Origin: Nitrospirota bacterium
Lineage (GTDB): Bacteria; Nitrospirota; Thermodesulfovibrionia; Thermodesulfovibrionales; UBA1546
Length of the DNA: 64,000 nt
Direction of reading: 5' to 3'
NCBI GenBank assembly: GCA_016195565.1
Contig: JACPZK010000021.1
Coordinates: 1 to 64,000 of the forward strand
Position numbers and translations under genes: made by a program. Positions 43,844-52,244 of the stretch are shown here, one piece after another. The notes under the pieces were generated by a model. It searched no databases. It was given only the letters and a program-made list of their open reading frames with translations, and had not been told where the DNA came from. Numbering within the stretch: position 1 is the first letter of the stretch; the number at the start of each line of letters is the position of its first letter.

Positions 43844-44581
43844 CTACTTCATTTCCCATGTCTTTGCATATTTCAGAAAAGTATAGTAGCTGTAAAGCAC
43901 AGCAAGCACCAACCCGTATCTGCCGTCCAGAAAACCGAATCTGAAAAAAAACATCTTTATGAATGCAGCCGGCGGGCGCAGAAGAAAGTCCAGCACATTA
44001 GGCGCAACTCCGGTTTTTTTAAGTTCCTTTGCTGCAAGCGTGGAATAAACGTCCATCCGCTTCAAATAATCGGAAACAGAATTATACGTATAATGGACAA
44101 GTGGATTTTTAAGATACGACACGCTCCCATTGACAATTACCTTCTCGTGCACCTCTCTGTCTTCAACCTTGCCTGCATTTTTCCTGAACAGCCTTAAGGT
44201 ATAATCAGGCCGCCACCCTCCGTGCCTGATCCATCTGTCCATGAAAAAGTTTTTTCTCGGGGCATAAAAACCGTCATAGCTGTCTTCTTCTACTGCATTT
44301 ATAACCTCTGCCTTCAGTTCAGGCGTAAATCGCTCGTCAGCGTCAAGTATAAAAACCCACGGGCCTTCGGCAAGGTCAACCGCCGACTGCTTCTGCCTTG
44401 CATACCCTTCCCACTCTTTCTGAAATACTTTATCCGTGTATTTCCTGCATATTTCAACAGTCCTGTCCGAACTGAATGAGTCAATGACAACTATTTCAGC
44501 GGCATCCTTTACGCTGTCAAGCGCAGCTTCAATATTTGCCTCTTCATTTTTTGTTACGATTACAATTGATACTGGTATCAA
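43844..44581 (-). CDS. Family 2 glycosyltransferase, LPS core type
   Basis: A 245-residue GT-A enzyme: PVSIVIVTKNEEANIEAALD at the N-terminus, DAAEIVVIDSFSSDRTVEI, WVFILDADERFTPEL with the DxD motif, and FYAPRKNFFMDRWIRHGGWR. This is the WaaE/KdtX-like branch that adds a sugar to the lipopolysaccharide inner core. A C-terminal hydrophobic segment (FFFRFGFLDGRYGLVLAVLY) suggests membrane association. It overlaps the upstream gene by four bases. Confidence 0.88.
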   Translation of the reverse strand: MIPVSIVIVTKNEEANIEAALDSVKDAAEIVVIDSFSSDRTVEICRKYTDKVFQKEWEGYARQKQSAVDLAEGPWVFILDADERFTPELKAEVINAVEEDSYDGFYAPRKNFFMDRWIRHGGWRPDYTLRLFRKNAGKVEDREVHEKVIVNGSVSYLKNPLVHYTYNSVSDYLKRMDVYSTLAAKELKKTGVAPNVLDFLLRPPAAFIKMFFFRFGFLDGRYGLVLAVLYSYYTFLKYAKTWEMK

Positions 44582-45330
44582 TACCTTCCTCCGACTAATA
44601 GGGCATTGATAGAGCCTATGGCGACTTTTGTCTGGAGTTTTACAGGTATCCGCTTCTCATCGTCTGTCAGCCAGATATAGATGTCGCCTTTCTTATAAAA
44701 TATTCCTTCTGATTTCATTAACGGCTTAACCAAGATTGTATCAACTGTGCCTGTCGGAAGCATTACCTTTTCTTTTCTGAGCACCTGCACTTCAACATTC
44801 CAGACTTTTTTGCTGTCAAACATGGTTATATATACAGGCTCTCCAACAACGAGCTTCAGCGTCCTGAGATAATAGAAGCTCGACAGCGGGTCAAATATAA
44901 GAGAAGGCACATCAAAACTATGCTTCTCATTATTGATATGGTCTATGTATGTAACTTTATTGCCGGAGTTAAAAATTACCTCTTTGTCTCTTCTATGCCG
45001 GCCTTCTCGTATCCTGAGCCTGTAATTGACAGGCTCTCCGAGAAACATCAATGAGGATTTTTTTGCGAGAATGCTCTCTACCCTGTCGTCAACAGTATAA
45101 AAAATAGAAACCCAGTTAGCTGACTGCGCTGTAGAGATGATTTTCACGTCATTGCCTGTTCTTGTTATCTCAAGTGTGGCTGTGCCTGCCTTTACGCCCG
45201 TCCATGTGAGTTCATATTCAAACCTCTCCGGAATGTTGAATGGAAAAGCAGCAGTTGCAAATGCAAAATTAAAAATTAAAAATGCAAAATTAAAGAGTAA
45301 CTTTTTAAAATTTAAATTGTAATTTTTCAT
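44578..45330 (-). CDS. DUF3108 exported protein
   Basis: A 250-residue protein with an N-terminal signal peptide and a beta-rich domain (ERFEYELTWTGVKAGTATLE, DDRVESILAKKSSLMFLGEP, GDIYIWLTDDEKRIPVKLQT) of the DUF3108 family, often periplasmic and linked with envelope glycan or LPS genes. The signal peptide region (residues 4-27) is encoded by an AAAATTAAAAATGCAAAATT repeat of the AT-rich family, an unusual origin for a signal sequence. Confidence 0.85.
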   Translation of the reverse strand: MKNYNLNFKKLLFNFAFLIFNFAFATAAFPFNIPERFEYELTWTGVKAGTATLEITRTGNDVKIISTAQSANWVSIFYTVDDRVESILAKKSSLMFLGEPVNYRLRIREGRHRRDKEVIFNSGNKVTYIDHINNEKHSFDVPSLIFDPLSSFYYLRTLKLVVGEPVYITMFDSKKVWNVEVQVLRKEKVMLPTGTVDTILVKPLMKSEGIFYKKGDIYIWLTDDEKRIPVKLQTKVAIGSINALLVGGRY

Positions 45331-45366
45331 TTTGCTCTTTGAATTTTTATCTTTTCCCGCTTATGT

Positions 45367-45372
45367 TATATT
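45367..45372 (+). promoter_or_regulatory. -10 hexamer of hisA (leaderless)
   Basis: TATATT ends five bases before the hisA ATG and there is no ribosome site, pointing to a leaderless mRNA. Confidence 0.35.
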
Positions 45373-45377
45373 AATCT

Positions 45378-46106
45378 ATGTTTGTTATTCCTGCAATAGA
45401 TTTAAAAAACGGGCAATGCGTCAGGCTCCTTCAGGGAAAGGAAGATGCTGTAACAATATATTCAGACGACCCTGCATCAACGGCAAAGAGATGGGAGGGA
45501 TGCGGGGCAAAACTCCTTCATGTTGTGGACCTTGACGGCGCATTCACAGGCAGTCAGAAAAATTTTAATGCAATAATAAAGATACGGGAATCCGTATCAA
45601 TTGACATAGAGGTCGGTGGAGGCATACGGGATATAAAAAAAATAGACGAACTTATCGCCCTCGGCATTAACAGAATAATCCTCGGAACAGCGGTGATAGA
45701 AAAACCTTCTCTTATGAAAGACGCCTGCAATAAATATCCGGGCAGAATCCTTGCAGGCATTGATGCCAAAGGCGGCAAGGTTGCAGTAAAAGGCTGGGTT
45801 GAGGTTACGGGCGCTGACGCAAAAGACCTTGCGCGAGAAATGGAAAAGGCCGGCGCCGCAGGCATAATATACACTGATATATCAAGGGACGGCATGCTTG
45901 CCGGCCCGAATATCCCTGCCATGGAAGAAATGGTTGAAACCGTCAGCATACCGATAATTGCATCCGGCGGCGTGTCTTCCATCAAAGACATAATAGCTTT
46001 GAAGGAGATTAAAAATCTCTGGGGTGTGATAACAGGCAAGGCTATTTATTCGGGCGCTGTTGACTTGAAAGAGGCTATAAGGATTGCTCAGTCTCCGGGT
46101 TTTTGA
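45378..46106 (+). CDS. hisA: ProFAR isomerase HisA
   Basis: A 242-residue TIM barrel of histidine synthesis. Motifs: FVIPAIDLKNGQCVRLLQGK with catalytic D8-equivalent, IEVGGGIRDIKKIDELIALG, RIILGTAVIEKP, YTDISRDGMLAGPN with the second catalytic aspartate, and ASGGVSSIKDI. The isolated position, away from other his genes, is notable. PBP1A follows after 36 bases with its own promoter. Confidence 0.93.
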   Translation: MFVIPAIDLKNGQCVRLLQGKEDAVTIYSDDPASTAKRWEGCGAKLLHVVDLDGAFTGSQKNFNAIIKIRESVSIDIEVGGGIRDIKKIDELIALGINRIILGTAVIEKPSLMKDACNKYPGRILAGIDAKGGKVAVKGWVEVTGADAKDLAREMEKAGAAGIIYTDISRDGMLAGPNIPAMEEMVETVSIPIIASGGVSSIKDIIALKEIKNLWGVITGKAIYSGAVDLKEAIRIAQSPGF

Positions 46107-46132
46107 CAGCGCTTTCAGGTCGGGGTTATAAT
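46103..46132 (+). promoter_or_regulatory. Promoter of the PBP1A gene
   Basis: A perfect TTGACA at 46103-46108 and perfect TATAAT at 46127-46132, spacing 18. The -35 overlaps the hisA stop. The -10 lies ten bases before the ATG, giving a leader of only a few bases. Confidence 0.65.
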
Positions 46133-46142
46133 CAATTTAACT

Positions 46143-48464
46143 ATGAAAGCACGGGCTGTTGTTTTTCTTCTAATCATTTCAGTAATAACCGGCGTATCTG
46201 TCGGAGGGTACTTTGCGTTTGCAAAAGGAATTCCTTCCATCGCAGAACTCAAACAGTACAAGCCTACGTCAGGCACAAAGATATACGCTGATGACGACAC
46301 TCTCATCGGGGAACTCAAAGTTGAAAAGGGCGTTTTTGTGCCTCTGAACAGAATGCCAAAACACCTTATAGATGCAGTGATAGCTGTTGAGGATTCAAGG
46401 TTCTGGAATCATAAGGGCATAGATTACATTGCAATCGGCAGGGCGGTCTTAAAGGATATTCTCCATGCCGGGCTTAAAGAAGGCGGCAGCACAATAACCC
46501 AGCAGCTCGCAAAAGTTGTATTCCTCACCCCTGAGAAAACATTTAAAAGAAAGGTCAGGGAGGTATCCCTTGCAATAAAGATGGAGAAAAATCTGGATAA
46601 AAAAGAGATACTGGAGCTTTATCTGAACAAGATATACTTTGGCCACGGCGCTTACGGCGTTGAGATGGCATCACGTGTGTATTTTGGCAAATCAGTGGGA
46701 GAACTGACTCTGCCGGAGGCGGCAATGATAGCCGCTCTTATAAAGGCGCCCTCGACATATTCTCCTTATAACAACCTCACAAAATCAAAGGAAAGGCAGG
46801 AGACAGTGCTTTTTCGGATGGAGGAAGAAGGATATATCAAAAAGTCTGAAAGGGAGAAGGCGGCAAAGCAGCCCCTTTATCTCTCAACCCTGAGAAGGGG
46901 ACTGGAGTCAAATAATTATTTCATTGAATATGTCAGGAAATATCTGGAGGAAAAGTACGGAGAAGAGACTGTCTACAAGGGAGGACTGAAGGTTTATACT
47001 ACGCTTGACAGGGCAATGCAGGCTGCCGCACAAAAGGCGCTTCAGGAAGGACTCAGAGAGCTTGACAAGAGGAGAGGATGGCGCGGCCCTGTAGAGCATA
47101 AGAAGGATATAGACGTTAAAAAAGAGATGGAGAGCAAAGATGTGCAAAACGCTGCTATCGGAGGCGGGGATGACATAACATCAGGGCTTGTCCTTAAAGT
47201 GAGTGAAACTGAGGCTGTTATTAAGACAAGGGGGATTATCGGCAAGCTGTCAATAGCCGATGCCCAGTGGGCAAGCGCTCTTCTGGATTCAAAAACAAAG
47301 AAAACCACAACGATAAAGGGATTTAATCTGACAAAGATACTCAAACCGGGGGATATTGTTAAGGTAAAGATTAAGGGCGTAAAGGGGAAAGAGGTCAGCC
47401 TTGCCCTTGAGCAGGAACCTGAAGTGGAAGGCGCAGTCGTAGCAATTGAACAGAGAACAGGTTTTATAAGGACAATTATCGGAGGCTATGATTACACCAA
47501 GAGCGAATTTAACCGTGCAATCTATGCAAAACGCCAGCCCGGCTCTGCGTTCAAGCCGATAATATACGCTGCTGCAATGGATAACGGGTTTACGCCCGCG
47601 TCCATGATAAATGACGAGCCTGTCACATATAAAGGCGGGCCCAAGGGTGACTGGACGCCTGAAAACTATGACCACAAACATTACGGGCCTACAAGGCTTA
47701 GGGAGGCGCTTGCGTATTCAAGGAATGTGATAACAGTGAAACTTGTGGACGCAATAGGGGTTGATAAAGTTATAAAATTCTCCAGGAACATCGGGTTTGA
47801 AGGCGATATACCGCATAACTTAAGCATTGCTCTTGGCAGCCTTAGTGTCACTCCGCTTGAACTCTGCTCAGGCTACAGCGTATTTGCCAACAATGGACTA
47901 AGAATGAACCCCATCGCAGTTAAATACATCACTGATTCAAAAGGAAAGATACTTGAGAGCAATGAACCGGAAGGGATGCAGGCAATAAGCAATCAGACAG
48001 CGTTTCTCATAACATCAATGATGCAGGATGTTATAAATCATGGAACAGGCTGGAGGATAAAGGCTTTAGGCAAACCTGCAGCAGGAAAAACAGGCACAAC
48101 AAATGATTACAGGGATGCCTGGTTTGTTGGATATACAACAGGCATTACTGCGTCTGTATGGGTGGGGTTCGACGATGTGAGGCCTCTGGGCTCTCAGGAA
48201 ACAGGAGCCAGGGCGGCGTCACCGATATGGCTTAACTTTATGAAGTCTGCATCAAACATTGTAGAATCTTCTGATTTCTCTGTGCCGGAAGGCATTGTAA
48301 TCTATCCGATTGACCCGTCAACAGGGCTTCTGTCAAAAGAAGAAACCGCAACCTCTTTAAAGGAATATTTTAAAGACGGCACGCAGCCGACACAATTCTC
48401 CACTGCTTCGCCTTCTCCATCTGGAGTGGAGCGAAAAAGCATTTCTAATCCGGATTTTGATTAA
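46143..48464 (+). CDS. mrcA: Penicillin-binding protein 1A (transglycosylase/transpeptidase)
   Basis: Bifunctional murein polymerase of 773 residues. After an N-terminal transmembrane anchor (5-28), the GT51 domain shows VEDSRFWNHKGIDYIAIGRA with the catalytic glutamate, GGSTITQQLAK and KILELYLNKIYFG-type motifs. The transpeptidase has RQPGSAFKP (SxxK), YSRN (SxN) and GKTGTTND (KTGT). The region between them carries an OB-fold with an S1-like segment (LKPGDIVKVKIKGVKGKEV), typical of PBP1a. Confidence 0.95.
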   Translation: MKARAVVFLLIISVITGVSVGGYFAFAKGIPSIAELKQYKPTSGTKIYADDDTLIGELKVEKGVFVPLNRMPKHLIDAVIAVEDSRFWNHKGIDYIAIGRAVLKDILHAGLKEGGSTITQQLAKVVFLTPEKTFKRKVREVSLAIKMEKNLDKKEILELYLNKIYFGHGAYGVEMASRVYFGKSVGELTLPEAAMIAALIKAPSTYSPYNNLTKSKERQETVLFRMEEEGYIKKSEREKAAKQPLYLSTLRRGLESNNYFIEYVRKYLEEKYGEETVYKGGLKVYTTLDRAMQAAAQKALQEGLRELDKRRGWRGPVEHKKDIDVKKEMESKDVQNAAIGGGDDITSGLVLKVSETEAVIKTRGIIGKLSIADAQWASALLDSKTKKTTTIKGFNLTKILKPGDIVKVKIKGVKGKEVSLALEQEPEVEGAVVAIEQRTGFIRTIIGGYDYTKSEFNRAIYAKRQPGSAFKPIIYAAAMDNGFTPASMINDEPVTYKGGPKGDWTPENYDHKHYGPTRLREALAYSRNVITVKLVDAIGVDKVIKFSRNIGFEGDIPHNLSIALGSLSVTPLELCSGYSVFANNGLRMNPIAVKYITDSKGKILESNEPEGMQAISNQTAFLITSMMQDVINHGTGWRIKALGKPAAGKTGTTNDYRDAWFVGYTTGITASVWVGFDDVRPLGSQETGARAASPIWLNFMKSASNIVESSDFSVPEGIVIYPIDPSTGLLSKEETATSLKEYFKDGTQPTQFSTASPSPSGVERKSISNPDFD

Positions 48465-48481
48465 CCCGATAATTCCCTTCT

Positions 48482-48614
48482 TGTCATTGCGAGCCGAAGG
48501 CGAAGCAATCTTGCTTTTACGCTCAGAATAAACTCCGCGTGGCAATCTTTCTTTTGAAATTGTTCCGAACCTGTCATGAGATTGCTTCGGCTCGGGACGA
48601 GCCTCGCAATGACA
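48482..48614. repeat. TCATTGCGAG inverted-repeat element
   Basis: TGTCATTGCGAGCCGAAGGC GAAGCAATCTT on the left pairs with AGATTGCTTCGGCTCGGGAC GAGCCTCGCAATGACA on the right, across about 65 bases. This sequence type (TCATTGCGAG..GAAGCAATC) is dispersed in many bacteria. It fills the gap between the PBP1A and glcD genes, which converge. Confidence 0.85.
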
Positions 48615-48630
48615 TATCAGGTTTTAACGT

Positions 48631-50007
48631 TCATATAAAAATCTTCCCCGGATTAAGAATGTTTTTAGGGTCAAAGAGATTTTTTATTCCTTTCATCAGC
48701 TCAAGCTCATGTTTTCTTATTTCCATACTGAGATACGGAGCCTTTGTAATCCCTATGCCGTGCTCTCCTGAGATAGTGCCTCCAAGGCTTAGAGTTGCCT
48801 CAAATATCTCTCTCACAAGAGATTCTGCCTTAAGGTATTTTCCACCGTCTTTTTTATCAACCATGATATTTACATGGATATTGCCGTCTCCTGCATGTCC
48901 GAAATTCACTATCTGTATGCCGCTTTCTTCTGAAAGCCTTCTCAGCTTTTTTAATATGTCAGGGATTTTATCTCTCGGCACAACAATATCTTCATTTATC
49001 TTAGTTGAATTCATGTGATAAAGCGCAGGCGATATGGACCTCCTTGCCTCCCAGAGCTTATCACGTGCAGCATCATCCTCTGCCATCTTCACTTCCGCAT
49101 TGAGTGATTCGCATATCTCTATTATCTTTTCCGCCTGTTTTGTTATTGCTGACGGATGCCCGTCCAGTTCAATCAGAAGAAGCGCCTCAACGTTTCTCGG
49201 AATTCCCACAGGCTTGAAATTCTCTACTGCAGCGATTGTTCCTGCATCCATAAACTCAAGAGTCCTCGGTATTATTTTTGATGCTGTTATTTTTGCTACT
49301 GCTGAACCTGATGCCTCAAGGTTATCAAACATAGCAAGCAGAGTAATAACCTCTTCCGGCAAAGGAAGAATCCTGAGACGCAGTTTTGTTATCACAGCAA
49401 GAGTGCCTTCCGAGCCTGTGAGTAATCTCGTAAGGTCATAGCCTACAACCCCTTTTGTTGTCCTCACCCCTGTTGTTATCACGCCGCCGTCAGGCAGCAC
49501 CGCCTCTATCTCCATCACATAATCCCTTGTGACACCGTATTTCAATGCCCTCGGGCCTCCTGCATTATTCGCCGCGTTTCCCCCTATTGTGCAGAAATTC
49601 ATACTCGCGGGATCAGGCGGATAGAAAAAACCGAGATGCTCAATATCACGCTGCAGCCTGCCGTTTATAATTCCGGGCTCAACAACAACATTGAGATTAT
49701 TAGTGTCAAGTTCTACCAGTTTATTCATCTTCTCAAGGCTTAAGACAATGGCGCCGTTCAATGGAATGGAGCCTCCTGTCATGCCTGTGCCTGCGCCTCT
49801 CGGCGTGACAGATATCTCATTTTCAAAGGCATACTTCATCACCCTGACAACTTCTTCTGTGTTTTTTGGCCAGGCAACTGCCGAGGGACGGCTTTCAATC
49901 CCGGATGCGTCAAAGCCGTAACAAATTAAATCTTCCGGCTCCACTGATATCTTTATGTCAGGAAGGATATCTCTAATCTTGTTTTCCAACCGGTCATTAT
50001 TTTTCAT
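48631..50007 (-). CDS. glcD: FAD-binding D-lactate/glycolate oxidase subunit
   Basis: A 458-residue GlcD/D-lactate dehydrogenase type flavoprotein. FAD_binding_4 motifs are RPSAVAWPKNTEEVVRVMKY, VTPRGAGTGMTGGSIPLNG, NNAGGPRALKYG and LTGSEGTLAVITKLRL. The C-terminal FAD-oxidase domain has INFGHAGDGNIHVNIMVDKK and the terminal SGEHGIGITKAPYL. It would oxidise a 2-hydroxy acid; the iron-sulfur partner GlcF is not adjacent. It shares orientation with ruvC, one base apart. Confidence 0.9.
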   Translation of the reverse strand: MKNNDRLENKIRDILPDIKISVEPEDLICYGFDASGIESRPSAVAWPKNTEEVVRVMKYAFENEISVTPRGAGTGMTGGSIPLNGAIVLSLEKMNKLVELDTNNLNVVVEPGIINGRLQRDIEHLGFFYPPDPASMNFCTIGGNAANNAGGPRALKYGVTRDYVMEIEAVLPDGGVITTGVRTTKGVVGYDLTRLLTGSEGTLAVITKLRLRILPLPEEVITLLAMFDNLEASGSAVAKITASKIIPRTLEFMDAGTIAAVENFKPVGIPRNVEALLLIELDGHPSAITKQAEKIIEICESLNAEVKMAEDDAARDKLWEARRSISPALYHMNSTKINEDIVVPRDKIPDILKKLRRLSEESGIQIVNFGHAGDGNIHVNIMVDKKDGGKYLKAESLVREIFEATLSLGGTISGEHGIGITKAPYLSMEIRKHELELMKGIKNLFDPKNILNPGKIFI

Positions 50008-50008
50008 C

Positions 50009-50590
50009 TTACTTTAAGATTTTCATTGTATTTAGATGGCACAATGCCAGTGCAAGCGCATCTGCGCTGTCCGTAGATAATTTGGTTTTCAGATTCAGTA
50101 TTTTTGAAACCATACTCTGAACTTGATGTTTTTCTGCCCTGCCGTAGCCCACAACTGCCTTCTTAACCTCAAGCGCGCTGTACTCATAAACAGGAAGCCC
50201 GGAAGAAGCTGCTGCAACCAGCGCCGTGCCTCTTGCCTGTCCGAGGACAAGGGCAGCCTTTATGCTCTTTGCAAAAAAAACCTTTTCAATGGAAACTTCA
50301 TTGGGGGAATATTCTCTTATAATGTCTGTAAGGTTGGCGTAAAGTTCTTTCAGCCTTACATCCAGCGGCTGTTTAGAAGGCAGCATTATTCTTCCCGATG
50401 CAACATAGACAGCATCTGAAGTTAAGAGTTGAGAGTTAAGAGTTAAGAGTCGTGGATATATATTTTTATTTTCACTTTTAACTTTTAACTTATAACTCTC
50501 AACTGTCTTTATTATTCCATAGCCGCAGACAATACTGCCCGGATCAATGCCGAGTATAATCCTTGACTTATTTTTTTCTTGGCGCCTCAA
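50009..50590 (-). CDS. ruvC: Holliday junction resolvase RuvC
   Basis: Junction-cutting endonuclease. Catalytic acids are in ILGIDPGS, SIEKVFFAKS and the terminal DSADALALALCH. RuvC normally begins MRILGIDPGS; here the TTG at 50590 is chosen because GGAGG lies nine bases upstream, adding RRQEKNKSR. An extra segment of about 25 residues (ESYKLKVKSENKNIYPRLLT and LNSQLLTSD) between IIKTV and AVYVASGRI is encoded by a self-complementary GTTAAAAGTT-type array at 50420-50510. The start overlaps gmhA. Confidence 0.92.
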   Translation of the reverse strand: MRRQEKNKSRIILGIDPGSIVCGYGIIKTVESYKLKVKSENKNIYPRLLTLNSQLLTSDAVYVASGRIMLPSKQPLDVRLKELYANLTDIIREYSPNEVSIEKVFFAKSIKAALVLGQARGTALVAAASSGLPVYEYSALEVKKAVVGYGRAEKHQVQSMVSKILNLKTKLSTDSADALALALCHLNTMKILK

Positions 50591-51152
50591 AAAGTATCTC
50601 CTCCACCATCTGGCAGAGGACATGTCCAAGCGTTATGTGGGTTTCCTGAATTCTCGGGGTGTTATCAGAGGGGACAATAAATGCATATGTGGCCTTTGCC
50701 GCAAATTTTTCTCCTTTGGCTCCGGTAAATGCTATGGACTTTATTTTCTTCTTCTTTGCCACGTCCATCGCCTTAAGCACATTGGCTGCGCCTCCGCTTG
50801 TGCTTATGGCAATAACAATGTCGCCTTCTTCTCCGAGCGCCTTAAGCTGCCTTGCAAACACATCAGAATAATCATAATCATTTGCAATAGAAGTAATGAC
50901 TGCCATATCAGTATTAAGGGCGATTGCAGGAAGGCCCGGCCTTTCCTTTTTGAACCTGTTAACAAATTCAGCCGCTATATGAGAAGCGTCTGTTGAACTG
51001 CCGCCGTTGCCAAAGAGAATAAGTTTTTTGCCGTCACTAAAGGTGTCAGCTATGGCTTTTGACACCTCAACTACAGCGTCAACGTTCTCTTTTATGAACT
51101 GTTCCTTGACCTTTATGCTTTCTTCAAATGCCTTTAAGATTTTTTCTTTCAT
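50568..51152 (-). CDS. gmhA: Sedoheptulose-7-phosphate isomerase
   Basis: First step of ADP-heptose synthesis for LPS inner core. A 194-residue SIS-domain protein: LFGNGGSSTDASHIAAEFVN, DVFARQLKALGEEGDIVIAISTSG with the sugar-phosphate site, and IQETHITLGHVLCQMVEEIL. It overlaps the ruvC start by 23 bases. Confidence 0.93.
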   Translation of the reverse strand: MKEKILKAFEESIKVKEQFIKENVDAVVEVSKAIADTFSDGKKLILFGNGGSSTDASHIAAEFVNRFKKERPGLPAIALNTDMAVITSIANDYDYSDVFARQLKALGEEGDIVIAISTSGGAANVLKAMDVAKKKKIKSIAFTGAKGEKFAAKATYAFIVPSDNTPRIQETHITLGHVLCQMVEEILFEAPRKK

Positions 51153-51236
51153 AAGTGTATTGATAGATTAATTTAATTATGCTTTACCTGTCAATTGATT
51201 TTTAGGGTAAAATATGAATAAAGGGCGTACGGAATC

Positions 51237-51671
51237 ATGAATATCCAGAGAAACGGCCAGCTTACAGACAACATGGGAAGGGCGTCAAGACTGCGCGAGA
51301 TATTTGAAACCCTCTGCGAACGTAACAAAGATATCCCCGTAATAGTTGAGGGAAAGAGAGATGCAATTGCGCTCAGGGAGCTTGGGCTTCAGGGAGAGAT
51401 ACTCATGCTTCACAGCGGGCAGAGCATATATGACTTTTGCGAAGAGATATCGGAGAAGTTTCACCGCGTGATAATACTCCTTGACTGGGATGAAAAAGGA
51501 GAAAGCCTGAATAAAGCTCTATGCAGGCACCTGAATGGGCAGTGGGAAGAATTCTCGGCGTTCAGGGAATTGATAAAGATACTATGCCAGAAAGAAATCC
51601 AGGACATAGAGGGTATTCCAAAACTCATAAGGAGACTTGAAGCGAATGGAACAGGTTGGCAGCAGGGGTGA
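51237..51671 (+). CDS. Toprim-domain protein
   Basis: A 144-residue small primase-like/RNase M5-like protein. The Toprim fold is shown by PVIVEGKRDAIALRELGLQG (conserved E..G..D) and RVIILLDWDEKGESLN (DxD). The family is common in Nitrospirota and archaea and its exact role is not settled; nucleic-acid cleavage or ligation is likely. It overlaps yraN by 26 bases. Confidence 0.8.
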   Translation: MNIQRNGQLTDNMGRASRLREIFETLCERNKDIPVIVEGKRDAIALRELGLQGEILMLHSGQSIYDFCEEISEKFHRVIILLDWDEKGESLNKALCRHLNGQWEEFSAFRELIKILCQKEIQDIEGIPKLIRRLEANGTGWQQG

Positions 51672-51993
51672 GGATCTCGCCGCTGAATTCCTCAAAGACA
51701 AAGGTTACAGGATAATCGGAAGAAATTACAAGACTCCAGTTGGGGAACTGGATATCATTGCAAAGGACGGAGAGACGCTTGTTTTTGTTGAGGTCAAAAC
51801 CCGTTCAAGCAATGCCTTCGGTTATCCGTTTGAGGCCGTAGACTCAAGGAAAAAACATAAACTGAAAAACCTCGCCCTGTTCTATCTTAAAAATCAGAAG
51901 AAAACCTGCGCTGCAAGATTTGATGTCATAAGCATTAAATTAAGCGGGGCAAAAAACGAGATAGAGCATATCAAGGATGCATTTGAGATATAG
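51646..51993 (+). CDS. yraN: UPF0102/YraN-family putative endonuclease
   Basis: A 115-residue restriction-like protein: [49 protein letters not shown] with the GELD and VEVK motif of a PD-(D/E)XK fold, and [18 protein letters not shown]. The ATG at 51646 is preferred over the TTG at 51637. Function is unproven; processing of recombination intermediates has been suggested from context. Confidence 0.9.
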   Translation: MEQVGSRGEDLAAEFLKDKGYRIIGRNYKTPVGELDIIAKDGETLVFVEVKTRSSNAFGYPFEAVDSRKKHKLKNLALFYLKNQKKTCAARFDVISIKLSGAKNEIEHIKDAFEI

Positions 51994-52036
51994 AGTAGTT
52001 GAAAACATCTCTATTTTTGTAATAGTATATCAGGAT

Positions 52037-52122
52037 GCCGAAGTGGTGGAACCTGGTAGACACGCACGTTTGAGGGGCGTGTGGGGCAACCCATGCGGGT
52101 TCAAATCCCGCCTTCGGCACCA
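52037..52122 (+). tRNA. tRNA-Leu (GAG)
   Basis: An 86-base class II tRNA: acceptor GCCGAAG pairs with CTTCGGC, the anticodon arm is CACGT-TTGAGGG-GCGTG with anticodon GAG, there is a long variable arm (TGGGGCAACCCA), the T arm is GCGGGTTCAAATCCCGC and CCA is encoded. Confidence 0.96.
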
Positions 52123-52187
52123 TATCCTTTAAAACACACCGATGCCGAACCCTTTGAGCGGTATCATTTGTCCTGTTACTTCTTTTC

Positions 52188-52215
52188 TTTACAAAAACAA
52201 AATTTCAGCTAAAAT
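52188..52215 (+). promoter_or_regulatory. Promoter of the selenoprotein peroxiredoxin gene
   Basis: TTTACA at 52188-52193 and TAAAAT at 52210-52215, 16 bases apart, 30 bases before the ATG. TCAGGAGGTG supplies a strong ribosome site. Confidence 0.5.
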
Positions 52216-52244
52216 TTAATTAAGATTATTTCAGGAGGTGCATT

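Noticed and set aside
50558-50560. ATT start codon for ruvC
   Set aside because: A TTG at 50590 with GGAGG nine bases upstream explains the start without a rare codon.
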